The notes beneath the pieces are model-generated. The model did not search any database. It worked only from the letters and a program-made list of their open reading frames with translations, and was not told the origin of the DNA. The position numbers were made by a program, and so were the translations under genes. Positions 1-10,011 of a stretch of DNA of 64,000 nucleotides are shown here, piece after piece. The DNA comes from Paracoccaceae bacterium (GTDB lineage Bacteria > Pseudomonadota > Alphaproteobacteria > Rhodobacterales > Rhodobacteraceae), in contig PAQV01000067.1 of assembly GCA_002709405.1 (NCBI GenBank), positions 1 through 64,000 on the forward strand, given 5' to 3'. Positions within the stretch are counted from its first letter, which is position 1, and every line of letters starts with the position of its first letter.

Positions 1-1266
1 CGACATGCCCCATTCCTCGATGTAGCCATGCCCGCCATAGACCTGCTGGGCCTGGACGGTCATGTCGTAGCCCTTGTCGGTCAGGAAGCCCTTGATCACC
101 GGGGTCAGCAGGGAAATCATCCCGTCCGCATCGGCATCGTCCATCCGGTGGGCCCGGTCGATCATCACCGCGCCCCAGAGCGCAAAGGCCCGGGCGCCTT
201 CGGTAAAGCTCTTCTGATCCATCAGCGACCGGCGGATATCGGGGTGCACGATCAGCGGGTCGGCCGGGCCGTCGGGGTTCTTGGCGCCCGTCACGTCGCG
301 GCCCTGAAGCCGGTCCTTCGCGTAGGCTACCGCGTTCTGGTAGGCATGTTCGGCTTGGGCCAGGCCCTGCATGCCGACGCCAAGGCGCGCTTCGTTCATC
401 ATCGTGAACATCGCCCGCATGCCCTTGTGTTCCTCGCCCAGCAAGTAGCCCGTGGCCTCGTCATAGTTCATGACGCAGGTGGAATTGCCGTGGATGCCCA
501 TTTTTTCTTCGATCTTGCCGCAGCTCACGCCGTTGCGCGCGCCCAGGCTGCCGTCTTCGGCGACCATGAATTTCGGCACGATGAACAGGGACACGCCCTT
601 GATACCGTCGGGGCCACCTGGAATTTTCGCCAGCACCAGGTGGATGATGTTGTCGGCCATGTCGTGTTCACCGGCCGAGATGAAGATCTTCTGGCCCGAG
701 ATCTTGTAGCTCCCGTCGCCCTGCGGGTCCGCCTTGGTGCGCATCAGCCCAAGGTCGGTGCCGCAATGGGGCTCGGTCAGGTTCATGGTGCCCGTCCATT
801 CACAGGACACCATGTTGGGAAGGTAGGTGGCCTTCTGATCCTCGGTCCCGTGGGTCAGGATCGCCGAGGCCGCCCCGTGGGTCAGCCCCTGGTACATGGT
901 GAAGGCCTGGTTGGCGGCCGAGAAATACTCGCCCACCGCCGTCGACATGACATAGGGCATGTTCTGCCCGCCGAAGTCCTCGGGGAAATCGATACCGGTC
1001 CATCCGCCGGCCTTCATCTCTTCGAAGGCCTCCTTGAAGCCGGAGGGTGTGCGGACCACGCCGTTTTCCAGCACGCAGCCCTCGGTATCGCCCACCACGT
1101 TGAGCGGGGCCAGGACCGCGCCGCTCAGCTTGCCCGCTTCCTCGAGAATGGCCCCGGTGAAGCTGGCCTCCAACTCGTCGTACCCGGGGATCCCGGTTTC
1201 GGTCACGTTCAGGACATCGTGCAGAACGAACTGCGTGTCCTTGGTGGGCGCGGTATAGCTGGGCAT
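1..1266 (-). CDS. Acyl-CoA dehydrogenase (3' end truncated by window edge)
   Basis: Reverse-strand translation from ATG at 1266: [21 protein letters not shown]...[33 protein letters not shown]...; acyl-CoA dehydrogenase motifs [12 protein letters not shown] and [15 protein letters not shown]. The + strand 498 aa ORF here is a shadow. Confidence 0.93.
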   Translation of the reverse strand, partial: MPSYTAPTKDTQFVLHDVLNVTETGIPGYDELEASFTGAILEEAGKLSGAVLAPLNVVGDTEGCVLENGVVRTPSGFKEAFEEMKAGGWTGIDFPEDFGGQNMPYVMSTAVGEYFSAANQAFTMYQGLTHGAASAILTHGTEDQKATYLPNMVSCEWTGTMNLTEPHCGTDLGLMRTKADPQGDGSYKISGQKIFISAGEHDMADNIIHLVLAKIPGGPDGIKGVSLFIVPKFMVAEDGSLGARNGVSCGKIEEKMGIHGNSTCVMNYDEATGYLLGEEHKGMRAMFTMMNEARLGVGMQGLAQAEHAYQNAVAYAKDRLQGRDVTGAKNPDGPADPLIVHPDIRRSLMDQKSFTEGARAFALWGAVMIDRAHRMDDADADGMISLLTPVIKGFLTDKGYDMTVQAQQVYGGHGYIEEWGMS

Positions 1267-1300
1267 GGTGGTCCTCCCGGTCCGTCGGTTCAGTGTCGTG

Positions 1301-1705
1301 TCACTCGGCCGCCGTCTTCGTCGGCGACTGCATCGAGGCGATCATCTTCTCGCCCCATTTCAGCTGTTCTTTCAGGTCGTCGATCGCCCGGTCCAGTTCC
1401 GCCCGTTCGGCTTCCAGCGCGGCCAGTCGATCGCAGGCCAGTTCATAGGTCTTTTCCAGCTGGGTCTGCTGCTGGTCGCCCACGTGGTAAAGGTCGAGCA
1501 GCTGGCGGATTTCCTCCAGGCTGAAGCCGAACCGCTTGCCGCGCAGGATCAGTTTCAGACGCGCGCGGTCGCGCTTGGTGAACAGGCGCTTCTGGCCCAG
1601 GCGCAGGGGAAAGATCAGCTCCTTGGATTCGTAGAAGCGCAAGGTTCGCGGGGTCACCTCGAACGCGTCGCACATTTCCCGAATGGTCATCGTATCGTTG
1701 GTCAT
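1301..1705 (-). CDS. MerR family transcriptional regulator
   Basis: [30 protein letters not shown]: MerR wHTH plus C-terminal coiled coil. Confidence 0.93.
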   Translation of the reverse strand: MTNDTMTIREMCDAFEVTPRTLRFYESKELIFPLRLGQKRLFTKRDRARLKLILRGKRFGFSLEEIRQLLDLYHVGDQQQTQLEKTYELACDRLAALEAERAELDRAIDDLKEQLKWGEKMIASMQSPTKTAAE

Positions 1706-2029
1706 TTTTTCTTGTCCTGGCGGCTTGGGGCCGGGCCCCGACCGCTCTTGGTTGGAGTGGTTACAACATGCGCCCCAAGTTTACGTAAGAGGGACGTCAC
1801 GTCAGCTTGTAAGTTGACGTTGGATCAAGTCGCGTCAACTACAAAGCGCCGGCGCGACCCCGGCTACATAAGGGCGAGTTGCCCCGGGGTGAGGTCAGGA
1901 TTCCCTGACGTTTCACCTGAATGACCCAGCGTCAGAGCGGGCCATTGCCCTATTTTCCGGGGAAAGGCGAGTCTCGGATGTGTCGATTTGGACCCGTATT
2001 CACATTTCAGTGTTGGAATGTGGCGGGGA

Positions 2030-2404
2030 TCAGCCGAGCGAGGCGTTGGTTTCGTCCCGCAGGCGGCGCAATTCGTCCATGGCTTCGTCCAGTTGCGCGC
2101 GCTGCTCGGCCAGGGCCTCCAGCTGGCGGTCGGCGGATTGCACGAAGGTCTTCATCTGCACCTCGGTGCCTTCCCGTTCATAGATGGTCAGCCACTGGCG
2201 GATTTCCTCCAGCTGGAACCCCCAACGCCGCCCGCGCATGATCAGTTTCATGCGGGCCAGTTCGCGCGGGCCGTAATAGCGCGAACGTCCCTGCCGTTCG
2301 GGCTGAAGCAGCTCGATGTATTCGTAGTAGCGCAGCGTCCGGGGCGTGACGTCGAAGGACGCGCACATTTCTTTGAATGACAGTCGTTTGTCCGTCATGT
2401 CCAC
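2030..2404 (-). CDS. MerR family transcriptional regulator (paralog of 1301..1705)
   Basis: LSFKEMCASFDVTPRTLRYYEYIELLQPERQGRSRYYGPRELARMKLIMRGRRWGFQLEEIRQWL. Confidence 0.93.
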   Translation of the reverse strand: MDMTDKRLSFKEMCASFDVTPRTLRYYEYIELLQPERQGRSRYYGPRELARMKLIMRGRRWGFQLEEIRQWLTIYEREGTEVQMKTFVQSADRQLEALAEQRAQLDEAMDELRRLRDETNASLG

Positions 2405-2519
2405 CCAATCTCCCTTTGCGGCAAAACCTATGCCGTCCTTTCACGTGACGCAACAGTCGGACTTGCCCTCGGGGCGCGTGCCGGGCCAGATGTCCCACAA
2501 GGTCAGCAGGAGCCCGCCA

Positions 2520-2939
2520 ATGGTCGAAATCGAAACGCTCGCCCGCCAGTTCATCGAAGCCATCCCCCATGCCCGCGCGCTGGGGCTGGACCTTGTCAGC
2601 ATCGACGCCGGCCGGGCGGTGATCTCCATGCCTTATGACGAAAAGCTGATCGGGGATCCCAAGACCGGGGTGATCCACGGCGGGGCGGTGTCGGCGATGC
2701 TGGACACCTGTTGCGGGGCGGCGGTCATGAGCCATCCGTCCCGGCCCGGCCAGACGGCCACGATCGACCTGCGCATCGACTACATGCGCGCGGCCACGCC
2801 GGGCCAGACGCTGGTGGCCACGGCCGAATGCTACCACGTGGCCCGCTCGGTGGCCTTCGTGCGCGCCACGGCGGTGGACGACCGCACCGACGTGCCGGTG
2901 GCCAGCGTGGCGGCGTCCTTCACAGCCGAGCGGTCCTGA
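2520..2939 (+). CDS. PaaI-like hotdog-fold thioesterase
   Basis: MVEIETLARQFIEAIPHARALGLDLVSIDAGRAVISMPYDEKLIGDPKTGVIHGGAVSAMLDTCCGAAV; HGG-x-SAMLD hotdog motif. Confidence 0.88.
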   Translation: MVEIETLARQFIEAIPHARALGLDLVSIDAGRAVISMPYDEKLIGDPKTGVIHGGAVSAMLDTCCGAAVMSHPSRPGQTATIDLRIDYMRAATPGQTLVATAECYHVARSVAFVRATAVDDRTDVPVASVAASFTAERS

Positions 2940-3487
2940 TGGCGCGCCCCCGTCCCGAACCCGTGCAGGTGGTCAAGCAGCGCCGCGATGCGGCCCTGAA
3001 GGCCCTGGTCGACGCTGTGCCCTACATCCGTTTTCTCGACATCAGTTTCGACCGACGCGGGGACGAGCTGACCGGCGTGCTGCATTTCTCCGACGACCTG
3101 ATCGGCAACCCGATGCTGCCGGCCATCCATGGCGGGGCCACGGCGGCCTTCCTGGAGGTCACGGCGATCATCTCGCTGGGCTGGGCCTCGCTGTGGGACG
3201 ACCTGGAAAGCGGCGTGCTGGATCCGGCGCGGCTGGAGGCCGGAGAGCTGCCGCGCATGCCCAAGACCATCGACCTGACGGTGGATTACCTGCGCTCGGG
3301 CCTGCCGCGGGATGCCTATGCGCGGGCCCAGATCGTGCGGCGCGGGCGGCGCTATGCCTCGGTCAACGTGCTGGGCTGGCAGGACAACCGCGACCGGCTG
3401 TTCGCCCAGGCGACCGGCCATTTCCTGATGCCGTCTCGGGATGGATCTAAGGCTGGATCTGCGGCGCCTGAAAAGGGCGCATCGTGA
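2939..3487 (+). CDS. PaaI-like thioesterase (hotdog fold)
   Basis: MARPRPEPVQVVKQRRDAALKALVDAVPYIRFLDISFDRRGDELTGVLHFSDDLIGNPMLPAIHGGATAAFLE; start overlaps the previous stop. Confidence 0.85.
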   Translation: MARPRPEPVQVVKQRRDAALKALVDAVPYIRFLDISFDRRGDELTGVLHFSDDLIGNPMLPAIHGGATAAFLEVTAIISLGWASLWDDLESGVLDPARLEAGELPRMPKTIDLTVDYLRSGLPRDAYARAQIVRRGRRYASVNVLGWQDNRDRLFAQATGHFLMPSRDGSKAGSAAPEKGAS

Positions 3488-4809
3488 GCGAAACCGGGGT
3501 CGCGCCCGAGCCGGTCACCCACCGCCGGGTCCTGCGCATTGCCATTCCCATTGTGTTGTCGAATGCCACGGTGCCGATCCTGGGGGCCGTGGACACCGGG
3601 GTCGTCGGCCAGATGGGCGCGGCCGCTCCCATCGGGGCGGTGGGGATCGGGGCGGTGATCCTGTCGGCGATCTACTGGATCTTCGGCTTCCTGCGCATGG
3701 GCACCACCGGGCTGGTGGCCCAGGCCAAGGGGGCCGGCGACGTGCCCGAGACCGGAGCCCTGCTGACCCGCGGCCTGCTGGTCGGCGCGGTGGGCGGGGT
3801 GGTGCTGGTGCTGGCCCAGGCGCTGGTCTTCTGGGCGGCGTTCCGGCTGTCTCCGGCCTCGGCCGAGGTCGAGACCCTGGCCCGGCAATACCTGTCCATC
3901 CGCATCTGGGGGGCACCTGCGGCGATCGGCATCTACGCGGTGACCGGCTGGCTGATCGGGATGGAGCGCACCCGGGGCGTGCTGGCCCTGCAGCTGTGGA
4001 TGAACGGGCTGAACATCGGGCTGGACCTGTGGTTTGTACTGGGCCTGGGCTGGGGCGTGGGCGGGGTGGCCTCGGCCACGCTGATCGCGGAATGGACCGG
4101 TCTGGCCATGGGGCTGTGGCTGTGCCGAGGGGCCTTTGCCGGGCACCAGTGGCGCGACTGGCCGCGGGTCTTCGACCCGGCGCGGCTGAAGCGGATGCTG
4201 CAGGTGAACGCGGATATCATGGTGCGCTCGGTCCTGCTGACCGGGTCCTTCATGACCTTCCTGTTCCTGGCGGCCGACCTGGGCGACGTGACGCTGGCGG
4301 CCAACCAGGTGCTGGTGCAATTCCTGGAAATCACGTCCTTTGCGCTGGACGGCTTCGCCTTTTCGGCCGAGGCGCTGGTGGGCGTGGCGGTGGGCGCGCG
4401 GGACCGCGAGACGGTGCGGCGGGCGGGGATCGTGGCGGCGCAATGGGGCGTGGCCGGAGCGGCGGTGCTGGCCGGGGTCTACTGGATCTGGGGCGGGGCG
4501 ATCATCGACCTGATGACCACGTCGGAACCGGTGCGCGCGGCGGCCCGGACCTACCTGCCATGGCTGGCCCTGGCGCCCCTGATCAGCGTGGCGTCCTACA
4601 TGTTCGACGGGATCTTCATCGGGGCCACCTGGACCCGCCAGATGCGCGGGGCGATGATCGAGGCGGTGGCGCTTTACGTGCTGGCGCTGCTGATCTTCGT
4701 GCCCTGGCTGGGCAATCACGGGCTGTGGCTGGCGCTGATGGTGCTGAACGGGTCGCGGGCGCTGACGCTGGCGCGGCGCTATCCGCGGCTGGAGGCGGCG
4801 GTGGGCTGA
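3484..4809 (+). CDS. MATE family efflux transporter
   Basis: 441 aa polytopic protein; MSETGVAPEPVTHRRVLRIAIPIVLSNATVPILGAVDTGVVGQMG is a typical MATE/DinF N-terminus. Confidence 0.92.
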   Translation: MSETGVAPEPVTHRRVLRIAIPIVLSNATVPILGAVDTGVVGQMGAAAPIGAVGIGAVILSAIYWIFGFLRMGTTGLVAQAKGAGDVPETGALLTRGLLVGAVGGVVLVLAQALVFWAAFRLSPASAEVETLARQYLSIRIWGAPAAIGIYAVTGWLIGMERTRGVLALQLWMNGLNIGLDLWFVLGLGWGVGGVASATLIAEWTGLAMGLWLCRGAFAGHQWRDWPRVFDPARLKRMLQVNADIMVRSVLLTGSFMTFLFLAADLGDVTLAANQVLVQFLEITSFALDGFAFSAEALVGVAVGARDRETVRRAGIVAAQWGVAGAAVLAGVYWIWGGAIIDLMTTSEPVRAAARTYLPWLALAPLISVASYMFDGIFIGATWTRQMRGAMIEAVALYVLALLIFVPWLGNHGLWLALMVLNGSRALTLARRYPRLEAAVG

Positions 4810-4837
4810 TCCGGGGCCGGGTCCGGTGGCGGGCCGG

Positions 4838-4873
4838 CGGCCGGGGTATTTAAGAAGAGAAAGAAGCAGCAGG
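4838..4873. repeat. Partial copy of dispersed intergenic element (cggccggggtatttRagaagagaaagaagcagcagg)
   Basis: 35/36 match to 35846..35881; lies between convergent genes (MATE + / arsC -). Confidence 0.8.
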
Positions 4874-4878
4874 GCGCG

Positions 4879-5232
4879 TCAGAGCAGATCCAGCACCGCT
4901 TCGGGCGGGCGACCGAGCGCGGCCTTGCCGTTGGCGAAGACCACCGGCCGTTCGATCAGCTTCGGGGTGGCGGCCATGGCGGCGACCAGGGTGGCGTCGT
5001 CGCTGTCCTTGGTCAAGCCTCGGGCCTTGAATTCGGGTTCCTTCGTCCGCATCAGCTTGAGGGCGGGCAGGTCCAGGAGGGCGAGGGCGTCGCGGATCTC
5101 GGCTTCGGTCGGGGCGTCGTCGAGATAGCGCCGTTCGGTGATGTCGCAGCCCCGGTCCTGCAGCAGGGCCAGTGTCTGGCGCGACTTGGAGCAGCGCGGG
5201 TTGTGCCAAATGGTGACGTGGGTCACAGCCAT
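4879..5232 (-). CDS. arsC: ArsC-family arsenate reductase-like (glutaredoxin-dependent)
   Basis: [38 protein letters not shown]...[26 protein letters not shown]. Confidence 0.88.
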   Translation of the reverse strand: MAVTHVTIWHNPRCSKSRQTLALLQDRGCDITERRYLDDAPTEAEIRDALALLDLPALKLMRTKEPEFKARGLTKDSDDATLVAAMAATPKLIERPVVFANGKAALGRPPEAVLDLL

Positions 5233-6281
5233 TCCTCTCGTCCGGTGCCGACCGCGTCGGCGATGCTGTCATGTCCGTCGCGGGCCAGCAGGGCGTCGAG
5301 GCCCCGGTTGATCCGGGTGACGAGGCCCAGGCCCTGGTAGACCAGGGCCGAGTAGAGCTGCAGCGCCGAGGCGCCGGCGCGGATCTTGGTATAGGCGTCC
5401 TCGGCCGAGGCGATGCCGCCGACCCCGACCAGGGGGATGTCTCCTCCGGTGGCCTGGGACAGGTAGGCCAGCACGCGGGTCGAGGGCTCGAAGAGGGGGG
5501 CGCCGGAGAGGCCTCCGGTTTCGACCCGGTTGGGGCTGACCAGCCCATCGCGCGAAATCGTGGTGTTGGTGGCGATGATGGCGTCGACGCCGGTGTCACG
5601 GGCGGCGGCGGCGATGTCGTCCAGTTCCGGGTGTGTCAGGTCGGGGGCGATTTTCAGGAAGATCGGCAGCGGGCGGTCGAGGGTCGCACGGGTGTCCATC
5701 ACCCCGCGCAGCAGGGCGGTCAGGGCATCCTTGCCCTGCAGGTCGCGCAGTTTCTCGGTATTGGGTGAGGACACGTTGACGGTGGCGAAATCCAGGTAGG
5801 GCCCGCAGATGTCGATCAGGGTGCTGTAATCGGCGGCCCGGTCCGCGCTGTCCTTGTTGGCCCCGAGGTTCAGCCCGACGATGCCACCGGGCGCGCGGGC
5901 GGCGAGCCGGGCGGCCACCGCCTTGGCCCCGTCGGAATTCAGTCCGAAACGGTTGATCACCGCGCGGTCCTCGGCCAGGCGGAACAGCCGGGGGCGGGGG
6001 TTGCCCGGTTGCGGGCGCGGAGTGACGCCGCCAAGCTCGACAAAGCCGAAGCCCGAGCGGGTGAGCGGGTCGATCACCTCGGCGTTCTTGTCGAAGCCGG
6101 CGGCCAGGCCGACCGGGTTGGGAAGGGCCAGCCCGGCGATGTTCACCTTGAGGCGGGGCGATTGCACCGGGGCGTCGGGTGTCACCAAGCCCGAGGAGAG
6201 GGCCTTGAGCGCCAGGCCATGGGCGCGTTCGGGATCCAGGCGGCGGAGGGCGGCGAGCCCGAGCGTTTCGAGGGCCTTCAT
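5223..6281 (-). CDS. pyrD: Quinone-dependent dihydroorotate dehydrogenase
   Basis: [48 protein letters not shown]...[21 protein letters not shown]...[34 protein letters not shown]. Confidence 0.97.
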   Translation of the reverse strand: MKALETLGLAALRRLDPERAHGLALKALSSGLVTPDAPVQSPRLKVNIAGLALPNPVGLAAGFDKNAEVIDPLTRSGFGFVELGGVTPRPQPGNPRPRLFRLAEDRAVINRFGLNSDGAKAVAARLAARAPGGIVGLNLGANKDSADRAADYSTLIDICGPYLDFATVNVSSPNTEKLRDLQGKDALTALLRGVMDTRATLDRPLPIFLKIAPDLTHPELDDIAAAARDTGVDAIIATNTTISRDGLVSPNRVETGGLSGAPLFEPSTRVLAYLSQATGGDIPLVGVGGIASAEDAYTKIRAGASALQLYSALVYQGLGLVTRINRGLDALLARDGHDSIADAVGTGREEWL

Positions 6282-6712
6282 CCGAATGTCTCTCCCTCCG
6301 AGGCCTCGCCGAAGCGGATCAGGCGAGAACTGTCCACGGCGGCCTGCCGGTGCACGACGGCCGGTTGGTAGGCCGGGTCCGTGACCATGTCGAGGAAGGC
6401 GCCGGAATGGGGGTAGCGGGCGATGAAGGCCAGGTCCCAGGCCTCGTCCGCGGGGCCGATCAGGACGGTCTCAAAAGCCCCGCGCCAGGTGATCGAGCCA
6501 CCCACGCGGGCAAAGACGGGGCCGCTTTCCGCGCCATAATTGCGGTAGGCCGCGGCTCCGGTCAGGTCCTTGCCGGCCAGGGCGTGGCCGTCGGGATAGG
6601 CCGCCTTGGCGCGCAGGCGCACGAGGTTCAGCATCTGGATCGGCGTGTCGCGGGGCAGGGCCTTGAAGGCGTCGAACTGGGCGCGCTCGGGGTCGATATA
6701 GGCGTCGGTCAT
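6278..6712 (-). CDS. DUF1330-like protein
   Basis: [43 protein letters not shown]...[52 protein letters not shown]. Confidence 0.75.
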   Translation of the reverse strand: MTDAYIDPERAQFDAFKALPRDTPIQMLNLVRLRAKAAYPDGHALAGKDLTGAAAYRNYGAESGPVFARVGGSITWRGAFETVLIGPADEAWDLAFIARYPHSGAFLDMVTDPAYQPAVVHRQAAVDSSRLIRFGEASEGETFG

Positions 6713-7047
6713 GCCATGTCCTGCGGGAAGTCGTGGCCCTCGGGGCCCAGCGAAAGGGGGGCGGACCAGGCGATTTCGGCCAGGCTCAGGCGGCGGTAGA
6801 GATGCGGGAAGAGGGCGCCGCCCCGCGAGGGTTCCCATTTCAGGGCATCGCCCAGGGTGTCGGCCTCGACGGCGGCCAGGACCAGGTCATCCTGGCCGGC
6901 GAAATGCTTGGCGGCGGTTTCGCGGGCCTGGCCGGCGGTCGAGAAATGGATGTAGCCGTCGGCCAGGTCGATGGGCGCACCATCGGTATCGCCCTGGTCT
7001 TGCAGGGCCTCCCATTCGGGGCGGCGGAAAATCTTGTAGATCAGCAT
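6709..7047 (-). CDS. DUF952 domain protein
   Basis: MLIYKIFRRPEWEALQDQGDTDGAPIDLADGYIHFSTAGQARETAAKHFAGQDDLVLAAVEADTLGDALKWEPSRGGALFPHLYR. Confidence 0.85.
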   Translation of the reverse strand: MLIYKIFRRPEWEALQDQGDTDGAPIDLADGYIHFSTAGQARETAAKHFAGQDDLVLAAVEADTLGDALKWEPSRGGALFPHLYRRLSLAEIAWSAPLSLGPEGHDFPQDMA

Positions 7048-7131
7048 GGCTATGCGCATGCAGCGAAATCCGCGGCCCGTCAATGCTCTCGTGGCCCCGG
7101 GGGGCGCTTGGCCCGGAAGGGGCGGGCGGCG

Positions 7132-7386
7132 TTACAGAAGGTGCCCCAGCCGCCGGTGGATCAGCGGGATGATGATCCAGATCATCGCCGTGACGATGAT
7201 GGGCACCATGACAAGGGTCCGGTGCCAGATCTGCCAGCCGGGGGTCAGGGCGCCCACCAGGTAGATCATTGCCGTGACCAGGGGATAGACCCCGAGAAAG
7301 ACGAAGACGGCCAGGCGGTGGCGGCGAGGGGCGGCCCGGACAGGGACGGCGGCGGGACTATCGGCAGCGGATGCGGGGGAGGACAT
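7132..7386 (-). CDS. Small membrane protein (2-3 TM), divergent from TetR regulator
   Basis: 84 aa: RRHRLAVFVFLGVYPLVTAMIYLVGALTPGWQIWHRTLVMVPIIVTAMIWIIIPLIHRRLG. Confidence 0.7.
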   Translation of the reverse strand: MSSPASAADSPAAVPVRAAPRRHRLAVFVFLGVYPLVTAMIYLVGALTPGWQIWHRTLVMVPIIVTAMIWIIIPLIHRRLGHLL

Positions 7387-7480
7387 GCGCGACTCCTTAT
7401 AGAAACGATACGTTCCGTTCATATAAAAGGTTGGACCGGACGTAAAGGGGGTGTATGAGGCCTTCAACGGAAGGAATGGC

Positions 7481-8056
7481 ATGACCCAGGCACGCAGATC
7501 CATCGGCGCCAAGCGCAATCCGGCGACCGAGGCCGCGATCCTGGATGCGGCTGCCGAAATTCTGGACGAAAAGGGGTTCGACGGGCTGACCATGGAGGCA
7601 GTGGCCCGGCGGGCCCGGGCGGGCAAGGCGACGCTTTACCGCTGGTGGCCGACGCGGGGGGCCTTGCTGATGGCCGCCTACCAGCGCCAGAAGCAGATCG
7701 GAGACTATCCCGACACCGGCAGTCTGGAAGGCGATGTCTCGGCGCTGCTGCAGGTCCTGTTCGACCATTGGTCGCGGCCCGAAGGCCGGCTGTTCCGCCA
7801 CATCATCGCGGCGGCCCAGGGCGACGACGACGTGCGCGGGGCGCTGGATGCCTACCGCGAGGACCGCATCCACGCCCTGGGCGACATCTTCGACCGGGCC
7901 CGGGCCCGGGGCGAGCTGGCGGACGCGGTGCCGGCCAGCGACATGGCCCGGGCGGTGATGGGCATGGCCTGGCTGCACCTGCTGGTCGGGCGGCTGGATG
8001 CCGATGCAGTGTCCATGGCGCGCACATTGGTCCGGGGCTGGACCACAGAGAACTGA
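7481..8056 (+). CDS. TetR/AcrR family transcriptional regulator
   Basis: EAAILDAAAEILDEKGFDGLTMEAVARRARAGKATLYRWWPTRGALLMAAYQ: TetR HTH. Confidence 0.93.
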   Translation: MTQARRSIGAKRNPATEAAILDAAAEILDEKGFDGLTMEAVARRARAGKATLYRWWPTRGALLMAAYQRQKQIGDYPDTGSLEGDVSALLQVLFDHWSRPEGRLFRHIIAAAQGDDDVRGALDAYREDRIHALGDIFDRARARGELADAVPASDMARAVMGMAWLHLLVGRLDADAVSMARTLVRGWTTEN

Positions 8057-8132
8057 CGATCTTCACAAAAGCTATTTGAAATCGTGACCAAAAGCGGCTG
8101 TTGTAACGACTGTCTGCATACGGAGGTTTCTC

Positions 8133-9695
8133 ATGCGCACGTCTTACGCGGCCCTGGCCAGCGCCTTTCTTTCCATCGGCGCACTGCCGGCTTCTGCCGA
8201 TTACGCTTTGACCATTCTTCACACCAACGATTTCCACGCCCGTTTCGAGCCGATCAGCAAGTACGACAGCGGCTGCTCGGCCGAGGACAACACCGAGGGC
8301 AAGTGCTTTGGCGGCTCGGCCCGCCTGGTCACGGCCGTCGAAGAGGCCCGCGCCCGGTCCGACAATTCCATCCTGGTCGACGGTGGCGACCAGTTCCAGG
8401 GCACGCTCTTTTACACCTATTACAAGGGCAAGGCCGCGGCCGAGATGATGAACAAGCTCGGCTATGATGGCATGACCGTGGGCAACCACGAATTCGACGA
8501 CGGCCCCGAGGTCCTGCGCGGCTTCATGGATGCCGTCGACTTCCCCGTGCTGATGTCGAACGCCGATGTCTCGGGCGAGGAACTGCTGGCCGACACGCTG
8601 ATGAAATCGACCGTCATCGAAAAGGCCGGCGAGAAGATCGGCCTGATCGGCCTGACGCCCCAGAACACCGACGAACTGGCCAGCCCCGGCCCGAACATCA
8701 CGTTCTCGGACCCGGCCACGGCCGTCCAGGGCGAAGTCGACAAGCTCACCGAAATCGGCGTGAACAAGATCATCGTGCTCAGCCACTCGGGCTATGGCGT
8801 CGACCAGTCGGTGGCCGAAAACACCACCGGCGTCGACGTCATCGTGGGCGGTCACTCCAACACCTACCTGTCGAATGTGTCCGACCGGGCCGAGGGCCCG
8901 TACCCGACCATGGTCGGCGACACCGCCATCGTCTCGGCCTATGCCTACGGCAAGTTCCTGGGCGAGCTGAACGTGGTCTTCGACGATGACGGCAAGATCC
9001 TGTCCGCCGAAGGTGAGCCGATCATCATGGACGCCGCCGTCACCGAGGACGCGGCCACCGTCGCCCGCATCACTGAACTGGCCGCCCCGCTGGAAGAAGT
9101 CCGCAGCAAGGTCGTCGCCGAAACCGCCACCGAGATCGTCGGTGTGCGCGAGGAATGCCGGGCCGTCGAATGCGCCATGGGCAACCTGATCGCCGACGCC
9201 ATGCTGGCCCGCGTCAAGGACCAGGGCATCGACATCGCCATCCAGAACGGCGGCGGCATCCGCGCCTCGATCGACGGCGGCGCCGTGACCATGGGCGAAG
9301 TGCTGACCGTGCTGCCCTTCCAGAACACGCTGTCGACCTTCCAGATCTCGGGCGCGGTGCTGAAAGAGGCGCTGGAAAACGGCGTGTCCCAGATCGAGGA
9401 GGGCGCCGGCCGCTTCCCGCAGGTCGCGGGCATGACCTACGTGTTCGATGCGTCGGCCGAACCCGGCAGCCGCATCGTCGAGGTCACCGTGGGCGGCGAG
9501 CCGCTGGACATGGACAAGGTCTATGGCGCGGTGTCGAACAACTACGTGCGCAACGGCGGAGACGGCTACGCGATGTTCAAGGACGCCGCCAACGCCTACG
9601 ACTTCGGCCCCGACCTGGCCGACGTGACGGCCGAATTCCTGGCCGAGCACTCGCCCTACACCCCCTACAAGGACGGCCGCGTGGCGGCGAAGTAA
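8133..9695 (+). CDS. Bifunctional UDP-sugar hydrolase / 5'-nucleotidase (UshA-like), secreted
   Basis: Signal peptide followed by ADYALTILHTNDFHARFEPI...GGDQFQGTLFYTYYKG...TVGNHEFDDG...VIVGGHSNTYL...GGGIRASIDGG. Confidence 0.95.
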   Translation: MRTSYAALASAFLSIGALPASADYALTILHTNDFHARFEPISKYDSGCSAEDNTEGKCFGGSARLVTAVEEARARSDNSILVDGGDQFQGTLFYTYYKGKAAAEMMNKLGYDGMTVGNHEFDDGPEVLRGFMDAVDFPVLMSNADVSGEELLADTLMKSTVIEKAGEKIGLIGLTPQNTDELASPGPNITFSDPATAVQGEVDKLTEIGVNKIIVLSHSGYGVDQSVAENTTGVDVIVGGHSNTYLSNVSDRAEGPYPTMVGDTAIVSAYAYGKFLGELNVVFDDDGKILSAEGEPIIMDAAVTEDAATVARITELAAPLEEVRSKVVAETATEIVGVREECRAVECAMGNLIADAMLARVKDQGIDIAIQNGGGIRASIDGGAVTMGEVLTVLPFQNTLSTFQISGAVLKEALENGVSQIEEGAGRFPQVAGMTYVFDASAEPGSRIVEVTVGGEPLDMDKVYGAVSNNYVRNGGDGYAMFKDAANAYDFGPDLADVTAEFLAEHSPYTPYKDGRVAAK

Positions 9696-9718
9696 GCCGC
9701 AACGGTCTCAAGGCCAAA

Positions 9719-9746
9719 CGAACGGCGCGCCCCACGGCGCGCCGTT
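9719..9746 (+). terminator. Rho-independent terminator after the 5'-nucleotidase gene
   Basis: AACGGCGCGCC-CCAC-GGCGCGCCGTTTTCG: 11-bp stem followed by T-tract. Confidence 0.85.
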
Positions 9747-10011
9747 TTCGCTTCCGGGCGTACGGTAGGACGCCCCAGATTTTGTCAAACGCCATTGTCT
9801 GCTGTGCGGGACTTTTTGATGTTTGCGACTCGGTCGGCGACAACCGCATAAAGCGCAAAGCTGCCACTCGGGCATTCCCAAAAAACTACCTTGCGCTCAG
9901 AGCGGACTTACGATCACGTCGGAGATGTGAGCGGGAAATTTGTCTGTCGCATTGTCTTGGGGCATCGCATTTGTCGCATAAACCGCAGAATGAGCGCCAG
10001 AACTGAACAAG

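Noticed and set aside
28-1524. 498-aa + strand ORF
   Set aside because: Antisense to the acyl-CoA dehydrogenase; translation shows no recognisable fold.
7803-9650. 615-aa - strand ORF
   Set aside because: Antisense to TetR and the UshA-like gene; H/D/G-rich shadow.
9940-9990. Short GTCGCAT/GCATTTGTCGCAT repeats before the SLOG gene
   Set aside because: Only two or three imperfect short units; could be operator half-sites but too weak to claim a repeat array.
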